Positions 48,414 to 61,399 of a DNA stretch of 64,000 nucleotides are shown here, piece after piece. Source of the DNA: Ephydatia muelleri. Its lineage: Eukaryota; Porifera; Demospongiae; Spongillida; Spongillidae. Both the position numbers and the translations under genes were made by a program. The DNA is taken from positions 8,022,528-8,086,527 of the forward strand of contig JABACO010000008.1 in NCBI GenBank assembly GCA_013339895.1, read 5' to 3'. The stretch's first letter is position 1, and each line of letters begins with the position of its first letter. The notes beneath the pieces are model-generated. The model was not told the DNA's origin. It saw only the letters and a program-made list of their open reading frames with translations, and searched no databases.

Positions 48414-50267
48414 CCAGTCATATGGCTCCACTGAGCACTTTTAAGGTGACAGCAGCAGTAACATGCTTGATTGATAATTAGCACTTGTTACATAACTTCT
48501 GGGGGTGGATCTCAGGGCTATCCTTTGTATCGATATGGAAGGCTTGTAAAATCTCTTCCGTGTAGGACGACCATTGGTATATGGCATGGATAGGATTTTT
48601 TGAACTTTGTTTGCGATCTATGCATCCGCAAATTCTACATAGGTGTCTTCCAATTTACACCCATGACGGGGTTCCATGACTATACACTGGCGTGCGGTGT
48701 GACAAGTATTCGTCGTTAAACCATTGCTTTTATCCACTGATAGAAAGCGTGTAGTAAATTTTAGAATTCATTTTATAGCTTATCAAGCTTAGATCGTTAC
48801 CTCGAATAAATCGTAGCCGTTTTTATAAGCGCGATTTCGTACAATACGAACGCAAAGTTGATACAATTTTCCCGCCACGTGACAACCATTATATGCGCGA
48901 GCGCGGGGAATATCTATGTTCAAAGTTAGAATCGTTGTGTTAATATGCGTCATAGATGTTATGCGAAGTTGAGTGTGTGCTCAACCCCTATTCCAACTAA
49001 CAAATCCTGCTTTCCTGCAAGATATAGTAAATAAACTGCCTCCAATGCAAGGTCTTTGATAATGAGCTTTGAGTCCACCATAAATTGGAAATACCGTAAT
49101 TACAATAATATGATCTAATTTTACAACCTAATGTCACGACGGAAACAGCCGTGAGATTATTAAACGTAGTAAACTACATGCATATTCATAGGGAGTACTG
49201 TGCGGGGGCGCGGGGGTGGGTGGATGAGTTTTTTTAATAATTTGTCATTAATACAATCAATTTAGCACCTCCTCAGTTGAAGATACAAGTCGGCTGATGA
49301 TTTTTCCAGAGATATCTACAGGTGTAATTATCTCTGGTTTTCTATTGAGGTAAGTCGTGTGGCTAAAAGTGGTGTGCTTTTAATTTAGAGAGAGACATGT
49401 TTGTTTATTCTTTATTAACCGAACCACGCCCTTGCTAGCAACTACACATACACTTAGCCTCGAAGCTGATTTATACTCCTCACAATCCGTACTACTATTT
49501 CTCCCAAACTGCCGTGTACGTTGTTTGGGGCAGTGCTTTAGGCATACATGTAAGCTGGCACGCATTGTGTTGTCGAAAACCCGCCCGATCGTGAGATGGT
49601 AAAGACGTCATATAAAAGCGCTCTGCGACGTTGAAGAATGCATGGAAACACGCCATCCCGCGGTAGTCAGCAGACCGGTTACTGATACAGTCAAGGGACG
49701 GTTGACGTATTTTTCTGTCAGTTAAACTCGACATCTCTAATTACATGATACGAATTACGTACTTCCATTAACACTATGTGAGGTCAGCATTTTCCCACAT
49801 GCTACGACAATATTTATTCGCGCACCACCGTATAAGTGATGTGCATGTAGGAATGTGCGTTTGGCTGTGTACATGTACATGCGCTGCGACTGGCGGTCCC
49901 GTTAAATCTCCATAGCGATACAGAAGATAAATGCTGTCACGATCATTAATGGGTATGATCAGAGATATTATCTCTGGTATGATAGTGTGGTTAGGGAGGG
50001 AGGGGTTCAGATGGTGTGTTGGGTTATTTAGTGGATTAAAGTAGGGATGGGTAGGTTAGGGAAGGTGTTGAGCTCTTGGGACTAAGCTGTACATCAGGAA
50101 AACGTCACGCCTTGTAGACACAATTTCACCTCAACATGGAAGTGCATGCCTGTCCATCCCTGAGCCTTACTGAGCCCTGATGACCCTGATTTGACATTTT
50201 CCATTATGTATTCAGACTGTGTTAACTTATCGGACTGTGTTATCTTTCAATCATCTGCCTTCATAGG
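48414..50267 (+). repeat. 5' flank of RTK-E, near-copy of 28935-30766
   Basis: Closely matching duplicate of the receptor C flank, with GACGTCA before TATAAAAG (49611-49618) as candidate core promoter about 650 bp before the ATG. No coding frame supported. Confidence 0.85.
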
Positions 50268-53200
50268 ATGCGAGTGCCCAGGCTCATCTTTGTATTCGTA
50301 TTTTGCCAGCTTGGAGTTAGAAGTGAGACGAGCACCTGTATAATTAGCTGTTAATTATTTTTCTGTCTTCTCTACACACACTTGTGCACAATATACATAC
50401 ACACAATGCACACACACACAATGCACATACACACAATGCACATAAACACAACACCAATATCTTGGGTGACACATGTCTGCACATGTATCGGTATGCATAC
50501 ACCTCACACACCTAATCACATGCCTACATGCAATCACTCATCCACAATTTCATACACTCACACACTCACATGCCACAACTATACAGTCCACGCTGCTCTC
50601 CCAACATGTAACATTTTTGGAAACAACCTTGTTCAGGCAACAGCTGCAAGTATCCAGGTCAATGGCCTCTACATGAAAATTGCCAATGCAGCCAGCTGTC
50701 CTGGCAACGTCACGAGATGGAACATGTGTTTCTATAGCGCCAATTCTGATACAATGATAACCTCCTACTTTGCTGTGTATCGCCCCACCAATGGATCAAA
50801 CTACCGTCGCATTGGGTCAGCTGCCACCTACGATGCAACACGGAACATGGCTGTAGCCTACGTCTGCGACCACATTCCCATTCCCCGGTCTGAGCAATAT
50901 GTGGTACTGCCTCAGGACGTCCTGGCTGTGTGTCTGAGAAACTCAAGGTATCAGGCAATGGTCGCCTCCAATGTACCAGGTGCCAGCGTACTCAAGGACA
51001 CTCCTCTGTGCAAGTCAATTTCGGCCATGACAGACACCCTTGATGTGACTGGGTACAACACTATCACTAGAACCACGCTGCATGTCAGCATTGGTATGTA
51101 CAATCATTCAAAATTAGGTGTTAGCAATTCCACTACTTGGGTTCAATTAAACAATTACCAGTGCCTCTAATCCTCCCCCTCCCTTCCAACAGATGTGAAT
51201 GAGTGTGCGGTCAACAATGGGGGGTGTGGTCAGATATGCAATGACACCACACCCGGATACTCCTGTAGCTGTTACTCTGGTTACCAACTTCTACTAGATG
51301 GAATGAACTGCAGCAGTGAGTGTTGGCATAATGTCTGTGCTGCTGTTTGGAGTTTACATCTAATCACATCACACATGTATTTTGTGTATCAATGTTGCAA
51401 ATAGTAATCAATACTTATTGCCCGTGTGAAGGCAACAGCAATGCATCACTAATGTGTGTATAGATTATGAAAGACACTGACCCCAAAGCTAATTGGTCAC
51501 TCTGCTTGCGTGAATTCTTTATTACTCTGCCTTTTAAAAATTGCTGCAGCAACAAAACATGGGCACAGCATAGTAACATGTAATTGCTACAATGCTACAT
51601 GGATGCATACATCCATTCAGCAACAACAGAACTTTTGCATTGCATGATGATGATGATGTTAACAATATGTACTGTAATGCCACATTAATGCAGGTATTTT
51701 TACCTCCGCTTTTAAAGTCTCATCTGCTACAATGATGTGTCACTAAACAGCATGGCATGCACTGCATTTATCCCTTTGCCACGGTGCATGATGGCATCAA
51801 ATGTCTAAAATTAGCACTGTTATGCCACCTTCAGGTATTTCTATCTCCACTTTCAATGTCTCATCAACTGCTACTACACCTGAAGGTACTTCCATACATG
51901 TCTTATAAATAACTATTTATTATGCATGATTAAACAACATGAAAATATGCATTATAGTATAAGCCATTTTCCACTTGGTGCAATGATCAGTGGCTATCTA
52001 AAATAAGCAGTATTGTGCACCTTCAGCTATTTCTACCTCCACTTTCACTACTTCTACAACTGAAGGTACTTCAGTACAATGTCCTTTAAGAATAATTATT
52101 TTACTATCCATCAAACAGCATAGCACAGTAATAATTATATAAGCGTACAACTTTTTGCCACTTTAGCACTTGAATGCATCAATATATCTAAAATTAGCAG
52201 TATTATGCCCACATTCATGCAGATATTTCTACCTCCACTTTCCAAGTATCCACAGCTGCTACAACACCCAAAGGTACTTCCATACATCGCCTTAAGGTTA
52301 ATTATTTATAATGCATGATTAAATAGCATGGCAGTGTATGAACCTTTTGCCACCTATAGTGCCATGATGGCATCAAAAGTCTCCAATAATACATGCATAT
52401 CTACATTTTGTACTGTTATGCTACTTTCAGGTATTTTAACCTCCACTTTCGAAGTTTCATCAATGCTTTAATTAAAGATAATTATTTTGTGATATTTGAA
52501 TAAGCAGCTTGTAAGATATGTGAGATAGAAGCCATTTGCCACTTGGGACTGAATGATGCCATGCATGTGGCATTAACAGCCTTAGACAACATATCTAAAA
52601 TTAGCACTGTTATGCTGCATTTCATGCAGGTATTTCTACCTCCACTTTCAAAGTCTCATCAACTACTGCTACACCTGAAGGTATATCCATACAATGCCTA
52701 ATAGATAATTATTAAACAACATGAATAGCCATTTGATTGCTCTTACAGGCTGAGTAAATGTACCCCTCCCCCATGCTGAGGGTCGTGGTTGTGTTTGGCC
52801 CATAATGGGGGCAGGCGACAGCTGCAGCCAGGCATGTAGCAGCTGTGCTTCGTGCCACTGGGCCTACAGGGACCAATAGGTGACGCTGGTCACCATTGCA
52901 TTGGGTCGGCCTGTGTCCCAAACAAAGACGCTAATAATATATATGTATATCTACATGTAGCACTGTTATGCCACCTTCAGGTATTTCTATCTCCACTTTC
53001 AAAGTCTCATCAACTACTACTACACCTGAAGGTACTTCCATACAATGTCTTAAGGATAGTAGCTTTATGATGCATGATTATACAGCAAGGAACGAAATAT
53101 GCATGTTGTGCATAAGCCATTTTCCACTCGGCACTGAATGATGCCATGATCAGTGGCACCAAAAGCCTTCAATGACATATCTACAATTAACACTGCTATG

Positions 53201-56200
53201 CCATATTTAGATATTTCTACCTCTACTTTTGCTACTACTACAACTGAAGGTACTTCAGTACAGTGTCTTAAGAATAATTATTTTATTATCTATCATTTTA
53301 AGCAGCATAGCACGATAATAATTATATAAGCGTACAACTTTTTGCCACCAATAATACATGCATATCTAAAATTAGCACTGCTATGCCACATTCATGCAGA
53401 TATTTCTACCTCCACTTTCAAAGTCCCCTCACAATCAGCTACTACTACACCTGAAGGTAGTTCCATATAATTTCTTAATATTCGCTTATTCGTAGTTTCT
53501 CCTTTATAGTTACTGCTGCACATGTTACAAATTTATCTGCATCTGAAGGTAAATTTCACTTAGCATGTATATGCTTTGTGTTGGATTATGGCCATGCAAG
53601 CTCCTTAATGTGTTAGCATGTGCATCTGTATTCTCATACAGTGCATCAAAAGTAAACTCAGCTCAGCTATAGTTAGGTCATAGCTATGCTATACACAAAA
53701 GCCATGAAGAAGTTTTATATTTGTTTAGTAGATGCTACTGTTATGTATTTAGCATGCAAATGTATGTGCATACATTTTACAGCGCAAGTACCAGGTTCAG
53801 CGGTTGCTAGTGTAATTGTCATCGTCGTTGTTGCTGCAATGGTGGCTGCAGCTGTCATCATCATTATTGTGATCTGGAAAAGGAAATATGCAGGGAAATT
53901 CATACCAGTAACAGCTCAAGGCTTGGCCATGGGTAAAGAAAGTCAATATGTCACAGAATGATTGTATATCCTTTTTTCTGTAGACAATGTTGTGTACACG
54001 GGAAGGACTTCAACAGTTACCCTTATGAATAACAAAGCTGATGCTTCTGCTATTTATGAACCTGTAAAGGATGATGAAGATAGAAATACTTGTTACACTC
54101 AGGCCACATACGAAGACCCAGAAATATCTGGTGTGAAGTATTATCATGACAAGCTAGTGAGAATACATGTGCATAACAGAATGGAAACATTTTCATTTGT
54201 TTGCTATTAGAGCCAGCCGAATACCAGTGAAGATCCAAGAAGTGTGGTCGATGAATATACCCTTATTGATCAGCAGGTAGTGATTATTTTCTTAGAACTT
54301 GGTTTCATTAGAATGCTTATCATTGATTTTTTAAATTAAATGTTACTGAATGTGTCTCAGGGTGTCTTCACCCTACTTTATTTGTATTACACACAGGAGT
54401 TTAATTATTTTTAGCACATCCAACTGTGATTACAGCAGAGGACAGTACTGCACTGCCTTTAAGTGCCCCACACCACCACCATCACTTTATTTTTTTATCT
54501 ATATTTTCAAATACATGCAAAAGCCCTTTCCTGGTTGAGGATAATCTTGCTTGATAAATGAGCAATTTTTTGAGGAAAGAATTTTTTGTGTTTACATGTA
54601 CTGCAGTTCTGTACAGAATGAGCACAAGAATGCTGAGTTATACATCATTATATCTCCTAGATATGTGAGCAAGGTCATGAAGTGGAGAAAGAATATGAGG
54701 ATCCATACTACATGCCAGCATCATGTGAGAAAGATCTGTATGTTCAGCTGGAGAACTACAAAATAAAGAAAGTTTCACGTAGCACTGTTAGGTAATGCCA
54801 TTTTTAATAACCATACTAATTTACACTAATGACTTTTTTTGTAAAGGTTGAATAATACTTTATGCTTATACCTTGTAAAAGTTTCCAAGTAAATCATTTA
54901 TCTACCCATCTAGTGTAACCAAAATGCTTGGAAGTGGTCAGTTTGGTGGGGTTCAAATGGGAATATGGAATGGATCCAAAGGAAGGTGTGAAGTTGCCAT
55001 TAAGACTCTCAATCCTACAATAACCCAGCCAGATGCTAAGGTCAAGTTTCTGCAGGAAGCAGCCATAATGGCCCAGTTCAGACATCCTAACGTTATTCAA
55101 CTGTATGGCATTGTCACTGATGGTGCGCCTGTAAGTGGACACTATACACACTAACACAATTAGAGTTAACTGGTTCTACATGTAATTGCCCGCCAGGTGA
55201 TGTTGGTAATTGAGCTGGCCCACAAAGGGGACCTGAGGACACACCTTGACTCTTTGAAACCCGAGTATGTTTTTGAATGTGTCATCTAATTAGAATGAAT
55301 TACATCCTTTCACTCTGGGTACAGTCCAGGTCAGTTGGTCCATCAAGACCTGTACTTACAGCTGCTTGCATACTCAAAGCAAATTGCTGATGGGATGAAA
55401 TATCTCTCTAGCAAGTCATTTGTCCATCGTGATATTGCTGCAAGGAATATTCTTGTTACACAAAACTGCATGTGCAAGGTGGGGAAAAAAGGTTCAAATG
55501 ACATCATTAGAAATACAATGATTAATAACCCTCAGATTGCTGACTTTGGACTGTCACGTGACCTGGCTGATGACACATATTATGTTTCCCATGGAGGAAT
55601 GGTTCCCATCAAATGGACAGCTCCTGAGGCTATCCACTTCAAGAAGTACTCCACTGCCAGTGATGTGTGGAGCTATGGATGCTTGCTATATGAGATATGG
55701 AGCATGGGTGTGAAGCCTTTTGAAGGGAAGACCAATGCAGATGTAAAAACATATGTTTCATAATGCCTCCAGTTTAAATGCTTATCCTAATGTGTAGGTT
55801 GTCCAAAAGGTTGATTCAGGCTACAGACTCCCTTCACCTCCTGGATGTCCACAGCTGATTTACCAGTTGATGATCCAATGCTGGTATGTAATATATATAT
55901 ATATAATATACATATACAGTGCCATACCGTGTTTTATTATTTTGTTCACTGTTCAAGCAATTTAGTATTTATTTACATATCTATAAATAATCATGCAATA
56001 GTCTTGGCAAGCATAGCTCTGATAAAAGCAGGCTGAACTTGCCACAACGAATTTATGGTGATGTTCCGACTTCGAGCAATATTCAGATTAGCCAGTGGGT
56101 GTAAATTAGTGGAGATAGTCAGTGAGCACATGTAATATGTTTAATGTTTGTATGATAGACAAGAATAGACTAGTGATGTCACTAGTAATTTGCTATCATG

Positions 56201-56635
56201 TACATCAAATGAGTGCATGTCTGGACTGTGAGGCTATACACATATGCAATTTCAAACCCTTCGATGATGTCACAGCAATATCATGCACATCAGCAGCCGT
56301 ATAGTCTGCCTTTGACTAAGAGCGCTCTTGGTTTGTTTATGTTGTAACTTGTGTATCAATATAATTGGCAAAACCACAGATATTTAGAGTAGATGGTGAA
56401 ATTCTATCATACCACTTCACCCCTCTCCCTCTCACATGCACACATACTCAGGAACCCTGATACATATTCCAGACCAGCGTTCAGAGATATCTACCTGTCC
56501 CTTCATCAGTCTACGGAGTTTGTCCTCCAGGTTCCAGATGATGCCCGCCTCACGCATCCCCAAGCAGGGATCCTTGGTGCTCCACTGGATGCTGGGGAGA
56601 AGATGTACATAGATCTGCAGAAGAGCTATATATGA
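50268..56635 (+). CDS. Receptor tyrosine kinase E (ectodomain-EGF-stalk-TM-kinase), spliced
   Basis: Paralogue of RTK-A with the same exon plan: 50268-50322, 50587-51093, 51193-51315, stalk exons 51835-51885, 52027-52065, 52223-52273, 52630-52680, 52981-53031, 53211-53249, 53400-53456, 53510-53548, then 53783-53932 (TM), 53984-54156, 54211-54276, 54661-54791, 54914-55130, 55197-55264, 55325-55478, 55536-55742, 55798-55883, 56452-56635. Sum 2499 nt, 832 aa plus TGA. TM is VASVIVIVVVAAMV to IIIIVIWKRK. Kinase motifs: [20 protein letters not shown] (Ile for the usual Leu), DFG, DDTYYVSHGG, APE, DVWSYG. Juxtamembrane tyrosines sit in AIYEPVK, TYEDPE, KYYHDK and DEYTLID; the last is lost in RTK-A. 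Two stalk mini-exons (about 51694 and 52431) have lost their donors. The intron 55479-55535 is 57 nt and open in frame. Looks functional. Confidence 0.9.
51694..53548 (+). repeat. Stalk mini-exon array of RTK-E
   Basis: Ten exon-like units at roughly 150-350-bp spacing, eight with intact AG and GT sites (39, 51 or 57 nt, all phase 1). The first (51694) runs to a stop without a GAAG-GT donor, as does its exact counterpart in receptor C at 32204. The fifth (52431) has also lost its donor. Confidence 0.85.
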
Positions 56636-58373
56636 AGTCAGTAATAGTGTACCATTTCTTGTGAGGTGTTCCATATAGTTGTACAACTAAGTGGAGTAGA
56701 ACTTCCTCTCATGGCGCAACAAGACTGCTTTTTTTAGCACATGCGTGTAATAATGTGTTTCTATTTCATAACTTTCTTTTAAAATGTAAGAACTTTGACT
56801 ATAATTAATTGGTAAAAAGCCAGTTGAATTTAAACATCCATAACGTGATCGAGTGCTCATGCAGCTAGGAACTGCGTAAGATTGGGGGAGCCCATGCGCA
56901 GTGACCAACCAATGACCGAGTTAGAAATATCAGTTTTTCAAACTGATGGGTCTTGCAGAAAGGTTTTGGTTAACTAATAAACAGGCTAGTACAGCATTAG
57001 GCGTGCACAAGCCAAAACAAATGTGTTCAATCTACAGGCAGATGTGTCCATGTACGTGTACATCTCTACTTCAATTTGCCAAAATATTGATGTCTCCAGG
57101 TCATTTTAACATGGGCAATGCCAAAGCAATGCATCTTCAGCTTTTAAGAATCTGATCTACTGAAAGAGACGGATGACTGCGTAATGCTGTCAATGTGAGG
57201 ATGTTCTGCAATGTAGCGAGCCACTTCTGTGGCTTGTTTCGACTCTCTCATGTGCACCTCGCGGCGGCATGAACACAGTGGTTTCGGTATCGTCCTGCGG
57301 CACACAAAGAGGAACCGAAGGAGCCCTCTAAGCTCACCACCACCAGAAGGGACAGGGAATGAAATGAGGACCATCTCTCCGTTTAGATTATCATCCACAA
57401 TACGTTTGTCTCTAGATGTGACGCATCCTCTCCTCCCCAGCCAGAGAAACTCCTGATAATTGTAGACACCTAGACAAACTGTAGGTTTCGTTTGGAGCTA
57501 TGCATGTCATAATTTAGAAGTCTCATTCACTCCAGAGAATAGCCAGGCCTTAAGCAGAACCCATGCAATGTTTGCAATAGAGACTTTCATGTGCACCTCG
57601 TTTTCCATCATGGCACTGATGAACCGACCTCAGAGCAGCAAGGACACACTGTGGTTTGATGCTGCTACCCACTCCACAACACACCTTGTGCAGGCCAGCT
57701 TACGACATGGCAGTTCAAGGGGCTGTGACAGAATGCTTGAACGCACTAGAGTAGACTATTCAACTCATTCTGGACAGACAGACACATTGTTTTGGCTTTC
57801 TAATGGTGGGTAGAGCTCATGTGCTCGTATGAGAAGACTGGAGGAGGGGCAATATTTAAACAATGCACAAGGTTGATGACCTCTGCCAACTGTACGCTTT
57901 GTGACATGACCTTTGAGTTGACATTGAATATTATTTGTACGTGCATGTTGCTCAAAGCATGTATATACCCTTCTTTTGTTGCAGTATTAGATCTTGTACC
58001 CGCCCATCCGAAAATAGTGCCACCGCGACGGCCGTGGCTTGCGCATACAGTGCAGTTGGAAGGAAAGTAGAGTATGGGGGGGGATTGCGCCAAGTATGGC
58101 GCTGAAGCCTCCCTCGTCCAGCGGCCGAAAAATTGCAGATTTCGAGACGGGTGTTTTTTGACGCCGGATTCGACCCTAAACCGTAAACCTTCCTCGGCCC
58201 GCTGACTAGCTGCGTTAAGAGTGCGTGTTCATAAAAAGAATAAAAGAGTTGTGTTGTATTTTACTATGACGTATTTTTTACTGCTGTTCTGAAATGTTGT
58301 GAGCTTTGAAACATTGGGTGTCTGTAATGAGGATCTAGGAGTTTCTTTAGAGGTAGGTACCGTAGTATTAAAC

Positions 58374-58377
<4 letters not shown>
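56636..58377. other. 3' flank of RTK-E, duplicated after RTK-A
   Basis: Aligns with 11727-13300. A minus-strand frame at 57398-57144 (NGEMVLISFPVPSGGG, later EVARYIAEHPHIDS) is open here but interrupted in the other copy; I do not recognise it. Fragment 58080-58200 is an insertion absent from the RTK-A flank. Confidence 0.55.
57590..57760 (-). pseudogene. RING-finger remnant in RTK-E 3' flank
   Basis: The minus frame reads ILSQPLELPCRKLACTRC then VVEWVAAS; an extra A (ATCAAACCAC against ATCAACCAC in the other copy) then shifts the frame away from a VCPCC. The pattern C-x4-C-x2-C-x3-W with a following CPxC is a RING second half. Not expressed as such. Confidence 0.4.
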
Positions 58378-58468
<91 letters not shown>

Positions 58469-58484
58469 GTGTGTGTGCGTGTGT
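58378..58484. repeat. (TG)n microsatellite
   Basis: About 100 bp of TG with a few CG interruptions near the right end; positional match of the array at 13335-13467. Confidence 0.97.
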
Positions 58485-58785
58485 CACGGCTGTTTCGTCC
58501 GTGACAATAGGTTTTGTAATTAGATTGAATAAACCGAATTACGGTATTGACAAATATGGCGTACAATAAGCTCATTATAAAACTAACATCTAAAGGAGGC
58601 CGTTTATGCAAAGCCCGTTACAGTAATGCAAAATCCTATCGATGCTAGCTATAAAACAACCACTTACTAATCCCATACTGCGTATGCGCAAGGAAAAGCA
58701 CATCGGCTCAATATACACTAACAGTTGCGCATCGCGATACTTATTTACCTGTCTAAAATTCGACGATTTGGTTGCTACTTTTCTC

Positions 58786-60109
58786 CAAATCCCGCCTTAT
58801 AAACTCCATGTTAAAAGGTAAGAAGTGAAGTTCAAAGAAAGGTTAGTCATGCTATGAATACTACAGGCTCCCACGCGCCCTATATAGGCCATACAACGAA
58901 ACAAACCACAAACTGTTTCTAATGAATACCGCGTGTAGTAGCTGTAAATTGGAAGACCTATGTCTGTGGGTGCAAGCTAAACAAAGGGTGAGGAAGCAGG
59001 CGGTATTATCTGCTAAGCTAGAACGCCACACGCGTGCATACAAGTGCACAAGCTTCACTGAGAAATTGCTTCCACTTTGACGTATCCAAAGACTGCCCTT
59101 GGAGTGCAGGGATGTCAATTCCACATCTAGCTTGATTCAGCAACTCCTGCATGATGTTATGGTGGCATGTGGCACATGCAAGAGCAGCATGAAAGCAATC
59201 AGCTACGCCTCACATTGTTACGGCACTACTGACAAAAAATGCAACTTGTTAGTGAAGTCCTGCATGCACCAGATGCTAAATGCTAATAAGAACTGCATGC
59301 AGATTCCAACAGGAGGGACAGTAAGTGTAAATGAAATTTAACACTGATCTGTCATATACAACCTTTGAAGATGGTTTGCATATCCACACCACGAGCACCA
59401 CTCTCTGAGCTCACCACAAGTGCTATGTTCATGAGCTTCAGATGACACAATCCATGCTGAGTGCTGGTGCTGAGGATGCTGATATCTTGTTTGAGGATGA
59501 ACTGAGTGAGGAAAGGAAAGAAAAGTTACTCCATGATGCAGGGATCACTATTAACATTCCACTGAAGCAAGCTAGGACTTGCCATCAAATCCATGCTTGG
59601 AATCCCGTGGATTCTTAACAGGTTAGCCACATCCATGCAGCAGCAAATTAAAGGAGTATGTGCGTAGATAACCATAACCTTACAGGTGGTTGAAGCAAGC
59701 TGGGGTAGGACAGCACATTTTGTGGTATGAAAAGAACTGTAAAAATGCATCTCCTGAAGGATCACATGGGGATGTCAACACACCAAGCAGGCTGTGGCTT
59801 AATGGGAGAGCAGGGAGCTGAATCAATTCATGCAAAATGTAAACTAAAGCTAAAAAGCATAATGAAGGAGCACTACCTCAATGTCCCACACCATATGGAT
59901 CAACTGCAGTACCGCGGCCAGTGACAAGGACAAGGAAAAAGATTAAAACATGAATATTAAATCCAAATGGCGGCGCAGTTTGACATATTCAGCGGACAAA
60001 ATACTTACTCACGAGCGCGCGTGGGAGCCTAACGACAACAAAAACAACTGAAACAACCTCTTCACCTCCCATGACAATATTTTAGTAACAAAAAATAAGG
60101 CGGGATTTG
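58786..60109. mobile_element. DNA transposon relic with CAAATCCCGCCTTAT ends
   Basis: The 15-bp left end CAAATCCCGCCTTAT (58786-58800) is exactly inverted at 60095-60109. A second inverted pair, GGCTCCCACGCGC near 58867 and GCGCGTGGGAGCC near 60010, lies inside. The span of 1.3 kb holds a decayed ORF. The family is not identified. Confidence 0.75.
59099..59924 (+). pseudogene. Transposon ORF relic with GEQGAESIH motif
   Basis: Plus-strand pieces: HCYGTTDKKCNLLVKSC and MHQMLNANKNC (59205-59290); HELQMTQSMLSAGAEDADI (from 59430); and MHLLKDHMG with GLMGEQGAESIHAKC, ending QLQYRGQ-stop at 59924. The H-L-x-D-H and G-L-x-GEQG-E-SIH words recur in uncharacterised transposon proteins of sponges and cnidarians, as far as I recall. 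Stops and frame changes separate the pieces. It lies wholly within the 58786-60109 element. Confidence 0.45.
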
Positions 60110-60403
60110 TCACAAACCCGTGCGATTCGTGGGTACCCACGCTGTACCATTAATCTTTGAACCGGATGGCTCTTTTTAGAATAAATAGACAGGCAATGAA
60201 ATTGGTATCATTGTGTTTCAAATGCTTCGCTGCACATAGCTGTGCCATCAAATCGTAGATATTGTGAAAGGTGTGCTTTAAAAATCCTGCTTTCCGGATT
60301 ACATGTGTTGCTAGGGAGTTAATTAGTCATGTTGCTAGGTAATTAACATTCATAGTGGGTGTGGGCCTAATGTCCACGTTTCAATGCAATTGTAACAGCC
60401 GTG

Positions 60404-60460
60404 GTGTGTGTGTGTGTGTGTGCGTGTGTGTGTGTGTGTGTGTGCGTGCGTGTGTGGGGG
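60404..60460. repeat. (TG)n microsatellite
   Basis: TG dinucleotides with CG interruptions, then a GGGGGG run. It lies near the start of the duplicated receptor 5' flank of pseudogene F. Confidence 0.95.
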
Positions 60461-60464
60461 GGAG

Positions 60465-61399
60465 GGGGTGATAGGAGTGTATTTCAATAATTTGGCATTA
60501 ATAAATTTTGCACCTTCTCCGTTGTAGATTCTGCTGATGATTTATTCAGAGCCACTGGTTTTTCTATAAAGGTAAGTACGGTGGCAAGAAATGTTGTGGC
60601 TTTTAGAAAGACACATGTTTGGTTATACCGAACCACGCCTTGCTAGCAGCTACATAGACATATGTTACTACTATGCATGATACATTTGGCCTCAGTCGGT
60701 TCTACTATTTCTTCCAAACGCCATACGCTGTACGTTGTTAGCGAGAGTACTTTATTTGCACGCGCTTGTGCTGGCTCGCATCGAGTTGTCAGAAAACCCG
60801 CCGGATCGTAACATGGTCCATACGTCATATTAACGCGCTCTGCATACTACGCACGTTGAATCCATGCATGAAAACAAGTGCTGGCGAATCGGTTATACGG
60901 TTTAGGGCAGCGATCAAATTATTCTGTGTCAGTTAAACCAGATACAATAAGATATCTTATGATGGATGCTAAGTGGCTTCATACGTACAGTCCCACATAC
61001 CATAGTATGTGGGGAATGCTGGCTGTCTAAAGTCACCTAGTGTTATTGTAATGCAGTGCAAAGCCGAGGCACATTCGTACATGCACATCGCTTATACATG
61101 TATCGCGGTGCGCTAACAATTATTGTTGCATGTGCGCTTGGCTCTGTATACTGCAGCGTCGTCGATCGATCCGATGATAAACCTGCATATAGCGATCAGT
61201 TTTTATATATTTTCCAAGCGTTTTGATGATGTGCAAATACAGAAGATAAAATTTGTCTCGTGCATGAAGGGAGAGGGGGATGGTGGGTTAGAAGTGGTGG
61301 TTTAGTGATCAGTGGTGAGGTGGGTTAAAGAAGGATGGTATATAGGTTAGGGGGCTCTTGGGACTAGCTGTATGTCAGGAAAACATCATACTTTGTAAT
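60465..61399 (+). other. Receptor 5' flank in front of pseudogene F
   Basis: Matches parts of 2900-3900 and, in reverse, 16220-15850 and 27440-27313. The TATA region is changed to CATATTAACGCGCTC. At about 61390 the flank passes straight into a cytoplasmic-tail exon, so signal peptide, ectodomain and membrane exons are deleted. Confidence 0.6.

Noticed and set aside
55335..55763. Single continuous 142-aa kinase ORF as one exon
   Set aside because: It includes the 57-nt intron; RTK-A has the same splice sites with a 56-nt intron, so splicing is the better model.
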